This document shows positions 25,705 through 35,075 of a DNA stretch of 40,320 bases, one piece after another; within the stretch, counting starts at the first letter, position 1, and each line of letters begins with the position of its first letter. This stretch comes from Clostridiales bacterium UBA1390. GTDB taxonomy: Bacteria; Bacillota; Clostridia; Lachnospirales; Bianqueaceae. Under the pieces are notes generated by a model. It was not told the DNA's origin and made no database searches. It saw nothing but the letters and a program-made list of their open reading frames with translations. The DNA is taken from contig DBQQ01000024.1 in the NCBI GenBank assembly GCA_002305315.1, forward strand, positions 13,078-53,397. Reading direction: 5' to 3'. A program made the translations under genes and the position numbers.

Positions 25705-28700
25705 TTATTCTTCGTCCGAGAAGTGAGCACTATTCTGTACTTTACGTACGGTTCCATTGTCTCGGAGGAACTGGGCATCGTAGAGCTCAGGACTCTTTAA
25801 GATACCCGCTGGTTTCAGCTGGTATTCATAACACCATAGGTCTCCGCTGCTACGCCAAGAATTTGGACTCTGGTAGAAATAGACGCCCGGGGTATGATGC
25901 AGCTGCGCGAAGCCATTATAGCGCGTACCATAGAGACGAAGCACAATCTCGTGGTCTCCAGCCGATAGATCAGGCAGAGCCAGACTATAGGGTGAGAAGA
26001 TAATGTTGCCGGCCTCCGTGCCATCGACAAAGACTTTGATCAGTCCACCGCGATAGCGAGGAACTCGCAGAGTAAGACCACCCTGTGTGCGAACATGCAT
26101 CTTATACAGGAGATTTCCGGTATAGAAGGGCAATCCCTGGCTTGTGATGTCACCGAAGCCCAGACGGTGTACCGGAGAAGTCACTGTTTTCTGGGTTCCA
26201 TTGAGGCGCACACCAAAATCACCCAGCAAATAGAAGGCCTCCAGATTGGTTCTGGGCCCGATCGGCACGGTGATTTCCAGAATATTGAGACCCACGTGCA
26301 GAGGCGGCAGAGGAACGGTATGAATATCTTCATCTACGTACCAGCCATCTGCCTGGGAAGGCACATCCTCACCATTCAAACGAATCGAAGTAAGGGCTTC
26401 GTCTTCCAATGCCAGATGAGGAGCGGTGACTTCGATCTCACTGGGGATAGTGAAGCGGAGAGTCAAATGGTCTTTGGCCGCCTCTTCCTTAAGAAGATAG
26501 GGCTGCACGACTTCCTTACGGCGTACAGGAATTCCTAAAAGATTGCGTACCCGATTATCAATCCGCAGGAGTTCATCCTCCGCCTGGAAAGGACTGCCGT
26601 TGAAAGAGTATTCCGCCATGTCTAAAAGCAGCATATTGGGTTCTTCCAGTTCCACATCTACCGGGCCAAAGAACATATCCGGATTCTGCAAAGTCTGCGG
26701 AAGAAGAGCCTCTCCTTCTAAACGCCCGGCTTCCAGTTTTAATAGAAGGCTCTCGTGGATGTACCACTGACGATCCAAAATCGTGCATCCATTCTGGTAA
26801 TGAGCTGGCAGCGGTGTGATCCGACCGGTCAAGGTATTATACTCCGTCAGCTTGTATTCGCCTTGAATACGGATACGAATCTGTCCGGCATCGTCTACAT
26901 CGGGACAGGTGGGATTCTTGCCATTGGCTAAGAAGAGCCATAGATGATCCTGATCCTGACGCAGCTGGTATAGGATCCGATCCTCTCGACTGCCGTCCGG
27001 CTTCCGGATATCTACCAGACGGAAGGGCTCCAGAGCCTCCAGAATAGAAGTCGTCTCCAGACTTACGTGGGTAGATTTCTCATAGAGGGCCTGGGCACGG
27101 GTGCTGGGCGCAGCGTCCACATGATCCGGCGCATCACCGGCAAAGATCAGGCAGCCGCCCTGTGCCTGGAAAGCTTCCAGACGATCCAGTGTAGTAGAAC
27201 GAAGAGTCCGGCACTGAGATACCAGAACCGCATCATACTGCATCTGTCCCACAGTCAGAGGATTGCCACCCTCTGCACAAAGTTCCGGGAGTTTAGCCTC
27301 ACAGATATAATCAAAATCAATCGAACCAAAGAGCAGATCCTGGCACAGGGACTGAAAACCTTGTTCCAGCTGTTCGCGAAGCGCGGCGGTCTGTTCCGAG
27401 GGGCCCCAATAGAGCCAGTAGCTCTCAATGGGATGAACGACAGCCACGCGGACAACAGACTTGCCGCGTGTCATGGCGGTATTCAGGCGAGCAAAATGAT
27501 TTTCTACCAAAGAGAATTGATCCCACCAGGGAGACTGATAGCCGATGGAAGCCGGATAATCTCGCTTGGCTTCTCCCTTCATCGTCATCCAGGTCAGATG
27601 CGGAACACGAACTGTGACGCCTAAAGCCGCCTGCCAGTCACCTTGCAGCTTGTAGCCGCGGAAATCATAATCCCATCCTGTGACGCCATACAGCTCCGAC
27701 AGCATGGCAGGAGCACCGATCTGGTGCACCATGGACTGTGTCTGCTTTGCGGTGGTATACTCATGAAAATCGCAGAGCATATCGATGCCCGGGATGCCGA
27801 ACGAAGGATAACAGCGCATGGCGTCTCCCACTTCTTGGGTTTGCAGAAGTAGGGTAGGTTCTCCCATGACATGTCCTGTCAGGGCGATTCCGTGCTCACG
27901 GCACCAATCTCCAATCTGGCCGGTATAGGCGGTAGCAAAAAGATCGGCCACAAGATTGTGGAAGCGATAACGAGCCCGGGAAAGCTGACCATTCGGAAGT
28001 TCCCAGAACAACTGCGGCAGTACATCTAACAGATCTTCTTGGTAACGCTCCTCATATAAAGCAGGAAGACGGCGCGTCCAGGGCAGAATGACGTCTTTCT
28101 GTTCTAAGGCAAAATCAAGGGTTCCCTTTTTGGGGAATTGGGGTTCATCTGTGAAGATGGCCGGTACAGTTTTTCCAAATTCGTCACCGATGGCTTTCTG
28201 GTAAGCGTCGTGGGTAATATGGATAAAGTCTGCAATGGCATCCGGGTTCAATGTATCCACGTAAGGGGCATCGTTAAACCAGGGATCTGCCGTAGCAAAT
28301 TCCATGTAGGCATACCATTTGGTTCCTTCTTCCATATCCTCAGAAGCTATACGATGATATTTTTGCAGAGAACCATCTTCGTTCAATACAATATCATAGA
28401 CGGCTAATAACTCGCCGTTATCTTGACGGCGAGAATTACGGCCTCGGCCCGGTTCTGGTTTCTGCGCCTTATGGGGTCTATCCGGTGTATAAGGTTCCGT
28501 CGTAAAAAGCAAAGATTTGCAGGCATTCTCGGGTTTTCCGGCGGTCACCTTTCCACCGGCGGCACCAGAAGGCCAGCGATCCTCATCATAAAGCCAAGCC
28601 AGCATATTCTCTTCTTTGGCCTTGGTAATACAATCTTGAATATAACCCATGAATTCTTCATCCAGATAAGGACTGTCCATACCGGTACGTACGTGCATAT

Positions 28701-28866
28701 GGAAACCACCCATACCCATTGTCTTTAACATTTCGATCTGTTTATGGAGTTTTTCCGTCGTCAATCGTGTATTCCAGGCCCAGAAAGGCGTACCGCGGTA
28801 CTCGCTGGTGGGGTTCTGGAAGAGAGAGTCCGATAACTGTGGTTCTTCGTTCTTGGGGTATAACAT
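25705..28866 (-). CDS. GH106-like glycoside hydrolase (probable alpha-L-rhamnosidase)
   Basis: This 1053-aa cytoplasmic enzyme begins with YRGTPFWAWNTRL and GGFHMHVRTGMDSPYL, followed by AWLYDEDRWPSGAAGG, the N-terminal TIM-barrel pattern of Bacillota proteins related to GH106. A DUF4982/beta-sandwich-like C-terminal half (about 760-1050) contains galactose-binding-like strands (YKMHVRTQGGLTLRVPRYRGG, IKVFVDGTEAGNI). The start at 28866 follows AAAGGAGA; the longer frame from 28962 lies inside the Nudix gene. The substrate is inferred as rhamnose-containing pectin, but the family also holds enzymes of untested specificity. Confidence 0.75.
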   Translation of the reverse strand: MLYPKNEEPQLSDSLFQNPTSEYRGTPFWAWNTRLTTEKLHKQIEMLKTMGMGGFHMHVRTGMDSPYLDEEFMGYIQDCITKAKEENMLAWLYDEDRWPSGAAGGKVTAGKPENACKSLLFTTEPYTPDRPHKAQKPEPGRGRNSRRQDNGELLAVYDIVLNEDGSLQKYHRIASEDMEEGTKWYAYMEFATADPWFNDAPYVDTLNPDAIADFIHITHDAYQKAIGDEFGKTVPAIFTDEPQFPKKGTLDFALEQKDVILPWTRRLPALYEERYQEDLLDVLPQLFWELPNGQLSRARYRFHNLVADLFATAYTGQIGDWCREHGIALTGHVMGEPTLLLQTQEVGDAMRCYPSFGIPGIDMLCDFHEYTTAKQTQSMVHQIGAPAMLSELYGVTGWDYDFRGYKLQGDWQAALGVTVRVPHLTWMTMKGEAKRDYPASIGYQSPWWDQFSLVENHFARLNTAMTRGKSVVRVAVVHPIESYWLYWGPSEQTAALREQLEQGFQSLCQDLLFGSIDFDYICEAKLPELCAEGGNPLTVGQMQYDAVLVSQCRTLRSTTLDRLEAFQAQGGCLIFAGDAPDHVDAAPSTRAQALYEKSTHVSLETTSILEALEPFRLVDIRKPDGSREDRILYQLRQDQDHLWLFLANGKNPTCPDVDDAGQIRIRIQGEYKLTEYNTLTGRITPLPAHYQNGCTILDRQWYIHESLLLKLEAGRLEGEALLPQTLQNPDMFFGPVDVELEEPNMLLLDMAEYSFNGSPFQAEDELLRIDNRVRNLLGIPVRRKEVVQPYLLKEEAAKDHLTLRFTIPSEIEVTAPHLALEDEALTSIRLNGEDVPSQADGWYVDEDIHTVPLPPLHVGLNILEITVPIGPRTNLEAFYLLGDFGVRLNGTQKTVTSPVHRLGFGDITSQGLPFYTGNLLYKMHVRTQGGLTLRVPRYRGGLIKVFVDGTEAGNIIFSPYSLALPDLSAGDHEIVLRLYGTRYNGFAQLHHTPGVYFYQSPNSWRSSGDLWCYEYQLKPAGILKSPELYDAQFLRDNGTVRKVQNSAHFSDEE

Positions 28867-28877
28867 GATATCTCCTT

Positions 28878-29264
28878 TCAGTTTTGGTCCCTGAGCTGAC
28901 GGACCATGGTAACATCGGCCGGGCAAAAATCCTCCGGGATCAGTTCCCGGGGAGAAACCCACTTTATCTCCGAATGGACACGGATCTCGGGACTGCCCTT
29001 TGCGATGTGTGCATTGAAAAAATGAAAATCAATCGTTTTATCCGGATAGGCATAGGAAAAGCGCTCATAGAGACCTTCCACTACAATCTCAATGCCCAGC
29101 TCCTCCTGACATTCTCGCATAAGGCATTCTTCCGGACTTTCTGAAGGTTCCTGCTTTCCACCGGGAAATTCCCATAAATAGGCGCAGTTACCGCCCGGAC
29201 CTCTTCTACAGACAAGGATTTGTCCTTTGGCATTGCGGATGATCGCCGCGGATACTTGTAACAT
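28878..29264 (-). CDS. Nudix hydrolase (MutT-like)
   Basis: This 128-aa protein has a perfect Nudix box (GX5EX7REUXEEXGU) at residues 36-58, with G36, E42, R50, E51, E54, E55 and G57. The N-terminal strand VSAAIIRNAKGQILVCRR is typical of MutT. It probably hydrolyses oxidised or surplus nucleoside triphosphates, as MutT does with 8-oxo-dGTP. The ribosome site is AAAGGAGG. It is first of a minus-strand operon with the GH106-like and dipeptidase genes (11- and 15-bp gaps). Confidence 0.92.
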   Translation of the reverse strand: MLQVSAAIIRNAKGQILVCRRGPGGNCAYLWEFPGGKQEPSESPEECLMRECQEELGIEIVVEGLYERFSYAYPDKTIDFHFFNAHIAKGSPEIRVHSEIKWVSPRELIPEDFCPADVTMVRQLRDQN

Positions 29265-29288
29265 GTGCGTGTCCTCCTTTGTCTGTTC

Positions 29289-29317
29289 ATCATAGCACTC
29301 CTATAAAAACTTTGCAA
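29289..29317 (-). promoter_or_regulatory. Promoter of the Nudix/GH106/dipeptidase operon
   Basis: On the minus strand TTGCAA, a 17-bp spacer and TATGAT lie about 25 bp upstream of the Nudix start. Confidence 0.6.
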
Positions 29318-29410
29318 GCTTTTTCAAAAAGAAGTTCTAATTTCCATAAACTGGAATATATATGAAATGTGACTTGTTCCAAAAACACCAAGAGAAAGGA
29401 AGAGAAACCA

Positions 29411-30055
29411 TTGTCAGAACAGATTATAAAAAACAATGTGGCGGAGTTGATTGGAGTCGTGAAGACGGGATTTACCTTTAGCCACGAGATCTACGGGGAA
29501 AGCTTTTACAGCTTTGTAATGGAGGTGGCAAGACTGTCCAATTCATCAGACCAGATTCCCATGCTGGTATCAGAAAGATTGATGAATGTGCAGGAATCCA
29601 TGGAGGGGAAACAGATTGCGGTCCAGGGACAATTTCGTTCCTACAATAAACATACCGGTGGAAAGAGTCGGTTGCTTCTTTCCGTGTTCGTGCGGGAATG
29701 GGCGCTGGCGGATCCTCAGGATCCCAGAAATCCAAACAGCATTTTTCTGGATGGGTTTATCTGTAAGAAGCCGATGTACCGAACAACGCCTCTCGGCCGT
29801 GAGATCACAGATCTTTTAATTGCCGTGAATCGCCCTTACAACAAATCGGATTATATACCGGCCATTGCATGGGGACGTAATGCAAAGTTTGCGGAAACGC
29901 TACAGATCGGGCAGAATATCAAGATCTACGGACGGATTCAGAGTAGGACGTATCAGAAAAAAATCAGTGAAAATGAGACGGATCTCAAGACTGCTTACGA
30001 GGTATCCATTTCGAAAATGGAAGTGGAACGGATCCAAGAAGCAGCCGGAGAATAA
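29411..30055 (+). CDS. SSB-like protein with two OB folds
   Basis: This 214-aa protein has two SSB/PriB-type OB-fold regions. The first (about 5-105) runs from VAELIGVVKTG to LLLSVFVREW. The second (about 115-210) holds GFICKKPMYRTTPLGREITDLLIAVNR and IPAIAWGRNAKFAETLQIG. Such proteins bind single-stranded DNA, but this is not the standard SSB with a DDDIPF tail. The start is taken as TTG at 29411, because AAAGGAAG lies 8 nt upstream; a GTG at 29369 has no ribosome site. An inverted repeat TTCCA TAAAC TGGAA (about 29342-29356) lies in the leader and may be a regulatory site. Confidence 0.8.
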   Translation: MSEQIIKNNVAELIGVVKTGFTFSHEIYGESFYSFVMEVARLSNSSDQIPMLVSERLMNVQESMEGKQIAVQGQFRSYNKHTGGKSRLLLSVFVREWALADPQDPRNPNSIFLDGFICKKPMYRTTPLGREITDLLIAVNRPYNKSDYIPAIAWGRNAKFAETLQIGQNIKIYGRIQSRTYQKKISENETDLKTAYEVSISKMEVERIQEAAGE

Positions 30056-30068
30056 ATTATATATGAAT

Positions 30069-30098
30069 ATGGCTGCCGATATGGCAGCCATTGTTTTT
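30069..30098 (+). terminator. Terminator of the SSB-like gene
   Basis: ATGGCTGCC and GGCAGCCAT form a 9-bp perfect stem with a 5-nt loop, followed by TGTTTTT. Confidence 0.85.
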
Positions 30099-30139
30099 GA
30101 GAGTATGTATATTGCCGTGACAAGGACGTCTGTCGCCTG

Positions 30140-30829
30140 CTAGCTTTTCCAGGATTCCAGCAAAGCCAGATCTTCCGGGGTCGTGATCTTTACGTTGGCA
30201 TAGGAGCCCAGGGTCAGACGAACCGGATGATCTGTGTATCGCTCCACCACCTGCGCATCATCTGTACAGGAGACATCCTGCACCTGGGCGGCAGCCTGAT
30301 GGGCGGTAAGAATCAGATCCTTGCGAAATCCCTGCGGGGTCTGGATACTCCACAGCGTGGCACGATCGGGCGTTGTACGGACAAAACCCTGTTCATCCGC
30401 GACTTTGATCGTATCTTTGACGGGAACCGCAAGAACGGCGGCGCCATATTGTTCCGCTTCCTGCATGACACGGGATAAAGAAGCCGCATCCAGATGCGGA
30501 CGCACGGCGTCATGGATCAATACGTGGGTGCAGGAAGAGGGCAGAGCCAGAAGACCCTGCAAGACCGATTGCTGACGCGTGGCGCTGCCGGGTACCACAT
30601 GTTTCACCTTAGAAAAGCCCAACTCGAAAGCACGTCTTTGACAAAAGGAAATATCCTCTGGACTCACAGCGAGAACGATTCCCTCAATGCTTTCTCGTTC
30701 TTGAAAGATATCCAGTGTATGAAACAGCAGTTCCCGCCCATCACGCATGGGCAGAAACTGCTTTTTGATGGAGGATCCCATACGGCTGCCTGAGCCGGCC
30801 GCCGGGATCAATACCCAAAACTCACTCAT
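30140..30829 (-). CDS. ispD: 2-C-methyl-D-erythritol 4-phosphate cytidylyltransferase
   Basis: This 229-aa enzyme makes CDP-methylerythritol in the non-mevalonate isoprenoid pathway. The N-terminal CTP-binding motif is PAAGSGSRMG with a following KKQFLPM. HDAVRPH lies in the middle, and TPQGF and DDAQVVE are near 165 and 190. All key residues and the usual length are present. The ATG overlaps the end of the GH42 gene by 8 bp, and no strong ribosome site is visible, so translation should be coupled to the galactosidase. No other isoprenoid gene lies nearby. Confidence 0.95.
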   Translation of the reverse strand: MSEFWVLIPAAGSGSRMGSSIKKQFLPMRDGRELLFHTLDIFQERESIEGIVLAVSPEDISFCQRRAFELGFSKVKHVVPGSATRQQSVLQGLLALPSSCTHVLIHDAVRPHLDAASLSRVMQEAEQYGAAVLAVPVKDTIKVADEQGFVRTTPDRATLWSIQTPQGFRKDLILTAHQAAAQVQDVSCTDDAQVVERYTDHPVRLTLGSYANVKITTPEDLALLESWKS

Positions 30830-32861
30830 GATCTTTCGGGCTCTTTATGCAGAGCACACCATAGGGTTCCAGATACATGGTATCTTGGATAGTCTGGCCC
30901 GTGAGAAGGTCGGTTCCCGTGGGCAGGGAATGCACGGACACACGCTTATCGTTGAAATTCAGAAGGAAAATATAACGATATGCATCATCCTCCCGCACAT
31001 GCTTTTCTACATTCTCTGGAAGATGGCAGACGGGCAGTCCGAGCGCCTCCGCCGTCTTGAAATAGAGCTTCCGCAGATAACTCTCTTCGGTACGGGCGCC
31101 GATATAGATCGCATGTCCCTTTCCATAGTGAGAGAGTGTTACGGCAGGCATGTCGCGGTAATAATCCTTCTCGTAAGAGGCTAGAACCTCAGCGCCCTCG
31201 GTATGAAGCACTTCACAGTAATCGCGCACTTTGTAGACGTGGCCATCCTGCGTGCGAATGGCATTGCGTTCCGTCGGATAGATGGAGTCGATTTCTTCGT
31301 TCCAGATCTGGAAGACTTCTCGAAGACCGGCACCGGGAAAACCGCCCAGATGTGCCAGCAATGTGTCGTTTACATAGCCAAGCAGGTACGACGCAATGAC
31401 GACACCACCCTCGGCTACATAGTCTTTGATTTTGGCGCCCAGCTCATCGGTGATCATATAGAACATGGGCAGGATCAGAAGCTTGTAGGCGGAAAAGTCT
31501 GTCTCGGAAGAGATCACATCCAGGTCGCATCCAGAAGCGGTAAAGGCCTCATAGTGGGAGCAGACGGTCTCTATCATCTCTTTATGTTCGCTTAGACCGG
31601 AAATGAGTTCCACGGCCCAGCGGTTTGGCGTATCCATGACAAGGGCTGCCTGCGTATGAATGCGAGACCCCGCCACGGACGCGAGTTTTTCCAGATCTTT
31701 GCCCAACTGAGCGACTTCCTGGAAAATCCGTGTGAGGTCGGAACCTTCGTGACCAACGACTGCACCATGGTATTGTTCAAAACTGCCCCGATTCTTGCGG
31801 AACTGGAAATACTGAACGCTGTCGGAACCGCAGGCGATGCTCTGCAAAGAAGAAAGACGATGCACACCCGGACGGCGGATTTTGTTAAACGGTTGCCAAT
31901 TGACCAGGCCGGGCGCACTCTCCATGAGCAGGAAGGGCTTACCCTGTTTGTAATTTCTCATTTGAGAATGAGAAAACGCAGTGACAGCAGCCGTATGTCC
32001 CATCGTTTCGCCCGGTCTGTGCCAGAAGGGATAGCTGTCCCAGCTGATCACGTCCAGATCCTTGGCCATGGGCGCGTAATCCAATCCGCCATAGAGATGC
32101 ATAAAGTTGGTCGTGACAGGAATCTGCGGTGAGAATTCCCGCAGGGGTTTGATCTCTTCTTCCATGAAATTCTGAGTATTCCAGGTTGTGAAACGTTTCC
32201 AGTCGAGCTGCATGGCCGCCATAGAAGTCTCACCATTGGTAAAGGGAGGCTCAATCTCTTCAAACGAGGTATAGCGATGGCTCCAGAAAGAGGACCACCA
32301 GGCATCATTCAGCTGATCGATGGTCTTGTATTTTTGCCGCAGCCACTCTCGAAAACGAGCGGTGCACAGCGGACAATAACAGGCGCCGCCATATTCATTG
32401 GATACATGCCACAGGATCAGTCCCGGATGAGAGCCATAGCGCTCGGCTAATCGCGTATTCATCTGTTTGACCTTCTCGCGGTATACCGGCGAGGAGGGAC
32501 AATGGTTGTGACGCACGCCGTGATGATTCCGCTGTCCATAGGAATCCACGCGCATGGCCTCGGGGTATTTCTTGTCGAGCCATGCAGGACGCGCGCCGCT
32601 GGGCGTAGCCAGAATGGTATAGATACCGTTTTCATACAGGGTATTGATGCGCTCATCCAGCCAGTCAAACTGATACTGGCCTTCTTCCGGCTCCAGCATG
32701 GACCAGGCGAAGATACCCATGGAGACGCAGTTGATATGCGCCTCCTTCATGAGCTCCACATCTTTCTGTAAGATCTCCGGGTATTTGACCCATTGATCCG
32801 GATTATAATCGCCGCCATGCAAGAGGGCGGGAATCTTGTCGAATAAAAAATCTTGTTTCAT
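30822..32861 (-). CDS. Beta-galactosidase, GH42
   Basis: This 679-aa cytoplasmic enzyme has a TIM barrel with acid/base Glu156 in HVSNEYGG and nucleophile Glu314 in LLMESAPG, a GH42 zinc site (Cys121, and Cys161, Cys163, Cys166 in CYCPLC), a trimerisation-type Rossmann-like domain (about 395-610) and a short beta C-terminal domain. It removes galactose from short oligosaccharides. The ribosome site is AGGAGGT. It follows the six-hairpin-type glycosidase by 19 bp and is overlapped by ispD at its end. Confidence 0.95.
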   Translation of the reverse strand: MKQDFLFDKIPALLHGGDYNPDQWVKYPEILQKDVELMKEAHINCVSMGIFAWSMLEPEEGQYQFDWLDERINTLYENGIYTILATPSGARPAWLDKKYPEAMRVDSYGQRNHHGVRHNHCPSSPVYREKVKQMNTRLAERYGSHPGLILWHVSNEYGGACYCPLCTARFREWLRQKYKTIDQLNDAWWSSFWSHRYTSFEEIEPPFTNGETSMAAMQLDWKRFTTWNTQNFMEEEIKPLREFSPQIPVTTNFMHLYGGLDYAPMAKDLDVISWDSYPFWHRPGETMGHTAAVTAFSHSQMRNYKQGKPFLLMESAPGLVNWQPFNKIRRPGVHRLSSLQSIACGSDSVQYFQFRKNRGSFEQYHGAVVGHEGSDLTRIFQEVAQLGKDLEKLASVAGSRIHTQAALVMDTPNRWAVELISGLSEHKEMIETVCSHYEAFTASGCDLDVISSETDFSAYKLLILPMFYMITDELGAKIKDYVAEGGVVIASYLLGYVNDTLLAHLGGFPGAGLREVFQIWNEEIDSIYPTERNAIRTQDGHVYKVRDYCEVLHTEGAEVLASYEKDYYRDMPAVTLSHYGKGHAIYIGARTEESYLRKLYFKTAEALGLPVCHLPENVEKHVREDDAYRYIFLLNFNDKRVSVHSLPTGTDLLTGQTIQDTMYLEPYGVLCIKSPKDHE

Positions 32862-32880
32862 GGTGACCTCCTATCTGTGA

Positions 32881-34935
32881 TCAGGGAAGGGGCAGAATAT
32901 CTTCCCATTCCACGTTCCAATCCTTGGGGAATCCAGGGGTGTCGTCTGCGCAGCCATCCCATCCGGCGCACATCAGTCCGACGGCCAGAAGCAGCGCGCC
33001 GTTACCGGGCAGATAGCAGGGGATGTCCGCACGATCCGCCTGTTTGTTGTGGCCGTTGTTCAGATACACGTTCTTGGAAGAATCATAGAGCAGGCATTCT
33101 ACTGCAGTCTGGGGCAGTCCCAATCTGGCGGCGCACATGGCCAGCATTGGGAAATCCCAACCCCAGATCTCGTCCATACGCCATCCGCCGGTCAGCACCT
33201 TCTTCAGCGTATTCTCCATGATCGCAGGGTCGATGCTCTTGCCGGGCAGCATACCCATGGCGGCAACCATGGAAGGATGGTCGCGATTGAAGAGTTCTGT
33301 ATAGGTGTCCGGGCAGTTTTCATGCGCCAGATACAGACCCTCTTTGACAGGAGCCGGCGCCATATGGGAAGCAATCCGTTCCCATTCTTCGTTGATGGGC
33401 TCGCCGAGGCGCTTCAGCCATTCATTGGCGGTATGCAGGCCATAGGCCCAGTATTCCAGCTCGTATGGCGGGTTCATGACAATATTGGGCTTATGGTTCT
33501 CCTGGGAGGGAATCATGCCGGGGCCAAGCACATAGCACTTGCGGTCTTCATCCCAACGGGCGTAATCCGCCATGAACTCCGCGGTCTTCAGAACGATTTC
33601 CAGATAACACTCCAATACATCCCGCGTAGGACACGCACGATAGATCAGCTCGGCATAATACAGCGGGTGCGGCTGCTGCCAGATCAGAAGCGGACCGATG
33701 GGAGAAGGACTGTCCACGCCGGAGGCATCTGTCATCTTAGGCCAACGAGCACCCTTATAACCCTGTGAGGAAGCCAGTTCTATAGCCTTGGGCAGAATGG
33801 ACTGATAGTACCACAGGCTCTTTTTCAACAGTTCAGGACGGCCCCAGCTAGCAAAATGGGCAGCGTGCCAGTAATGCATCTCCAGATGGAACTTGCCGTA
33901 CCAGCTGTTCATGACCAGGCCTGTCTCCTGAGGCGGCAGAGAACCGGAACAGTTGATCGCGGTCTGATATTGCGAGAGGATGATGCGGCGCATGAGTTCC
34001 GTCCCCTGGGCGCCGCCATTGGGGATATTCACAAATCCGCCGTGAGACCAGAAATGTTCCCAGTGTTTTTTACAGGCCACGAGAGACTCCTGCATCGACG
34101 GAATCTCCTGCGGAGATGGCTTCTGGGTGAATACGAGCCGCAGTTCCAGCGTGTCTGCCACGGTGGTGATCTCAAAATGATGGGCGCCGCGTTCTTCCAC
34201 GTATCCGTCAGCATCCGGGAGCAGTGTCACAAAATACCGATCCGCGTCGATCATGCGCAGGATCTCGGTACGATCCTCATCCCTGCGAGTAATGACACTC
34301 TTGTGAGAATCCGGAGAAGTCCATTCCGCTCCGGTGCGACTAGGAGCAGGCGCAGGAAAGTCCAGAATCAGCTTCAAGCCTTCCTGCAATAGAGAGGAAC
34401 GAATCGAAACAGAAAGCATATCCATGGCCGGATGCACCCAGGTGCATACCTCAACGCTTTTTCCATGGTAGGTGAAGCGGCTGTCGATCGTACCCTCCCA
34501 CAGATTCAGACGCTGATAGGGGCTCTCGATCTCTGTTTGTTCCGGTACAGGCTGATCCCCGGGAAAAGCGAAGGCCAGACGTCCCATATGAAACTTATGG
34601 GGGTTCTGACGCAGCCAGTCGAATTCTGTCTTCTGAAATCCGGGCTTTGTGACATAGGGAACATCCCGCTTTCCATTCGAATACAGCGTCCGAGCCATCA
34701 GATGATAGTCAAATTTCTCCTGGTCTTTTTTATAAGGCGTGGTATGCCATCCCCATTGTGCCTGAGTCAGAAGGGGAATACCGGGCTCGTGAAAGCGACT
34801 GAAAGTCTGAAGTCCCGTCATATCCGCATTGAAGGCGAATTCGCCATTGCCAACGCTGAAGGGGGAATAGGCGTCCCATACGGTGTTGACCGGTGAATAC
34901 TGTTCTACAACGGCCTTGCGATTGATTTTTGCCAT
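32881..34935 (-). CDS. Unclassified glycosidase of six-hairpin type (GH65/GH95-like fold)
   Basis: This 684-aa protein begins with VNTVWDAYSPFSVGNGEFAF, as in GH65/GH95-like enzymes, where a beta-sandwich precedes an (alpha/alpha)6 barrel (about 320-684). Barrel landmarks are FHLEMHYWHAAHFASWGRPELL (about 350), NPPYELEYWAYGLHTANEWLKR (about 490), TYTELFNRDHPSM and WRMDEIWGWDFPMLAMCAARLGLP. I cannot assign a family with confidence. The start at 34935 is chosen from context; the longer frame runs across the promoter. It heads the operon with GH42 and ispD. A pectin or galactan side-chain role is an inference. Confidence 0.7.
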   Translation of the reverse strand: MAKINRKAVVEQYSPVNTVWDAYSPFSVGNGEFAFNADMTGLQTFSRFHEPGIPLLTQAQWGWHTTPYKKDQEKFDYHLMARTLYSNGKRDVPYVTKPGFQKTEFDWLRQNPHKFHMGRLAFAFPGDQPVPEQTEIESPYQRLNLWEGTIDSRFTYHGKSVEVCTWVHPAMDMLSVSIRSSLLQEGLKLILDFPAPAPSRTGAEWTSPDSHKSVITRRDEDRTEILRMIDADRYFVTLLPDADGYVEERGAHHFEITTVADTLELRLVFTQKPSPQEIPSMQESLVACKKHWEHFWSHGGFVNIPNGGAQGTELMRRIILSQYQTAINCSGSLPPQETGLVMNSWYGKFHLEMHYWHAAHFASWGRPELLKKSLWYYQSILPKAIELASSQGYKGARWPKMTDASGVDSPSPIGPLLIWQQPHPLYYAELIYRACPTRDVLECYLEIVLKTAEFMADYARWDEDRKCYVLGPGMIPSQENHKPNIVMNPPYELEYWAYGLHTANEWLKRLGEPINEEWERIASHMAPAPVKEGLYLAHENCPDTYTELFNRDHPSMVAAMGMLPGKSIDPAIMENTLKKVLTGGWRMDEIWGWDFPMLAMCAARLGLPQTAVECLLYDSSKNVYLNNGHNKQADRADIPCYLPGNGALLLAVGLMCAGWDGCADDTPGFPKDWNVEWEDILPLP

Positions 34936-34974
34936 AGGTGAAACATCCTTTCTATACATTAAGAAGTTGCCCCC

Positions 34975-35003
34975 ATTATACCAAATCCATGAGGAAAGGT
35001 AAA
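34975..35003 (-). promoter_or_regulatory. Promoter of the glycosidase/GH42/ispD operon
   Basis: On the minus strand TTTACC, a 17-bp spacer and TATAAT lie about 40 bp upstream of the chosen start; the longer open frame would cross it. Confidence 0.65.
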
Positions 35004-35018
35004 TACAAAAGTTAAGAA

Positions 35019-35047
35019 TTGACAAAACAGGAAGACCGGGCTACAAT
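35019..35047 (+). promoter_or_regulatory. Promoter of the DUF1275 gene
   Basis: TTGACA, a 17-bp spacer and TACAAT. The -10 overlaps an in-frame ATG at 35046, which rules that ATG out as start in this transcript. Confidence 0.7.
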
Positions 35048-35075
35048 GGAGAAAAAATGCGAAAGGGCGAAGGAT

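Noticed and set aside
35019..35075. Longer N-terminus of the DUF1275 protein starting at 35019 or 35046
   Set aside because: These positions lie within the promoter, and the later ATG at 35076 has the ribosome site.
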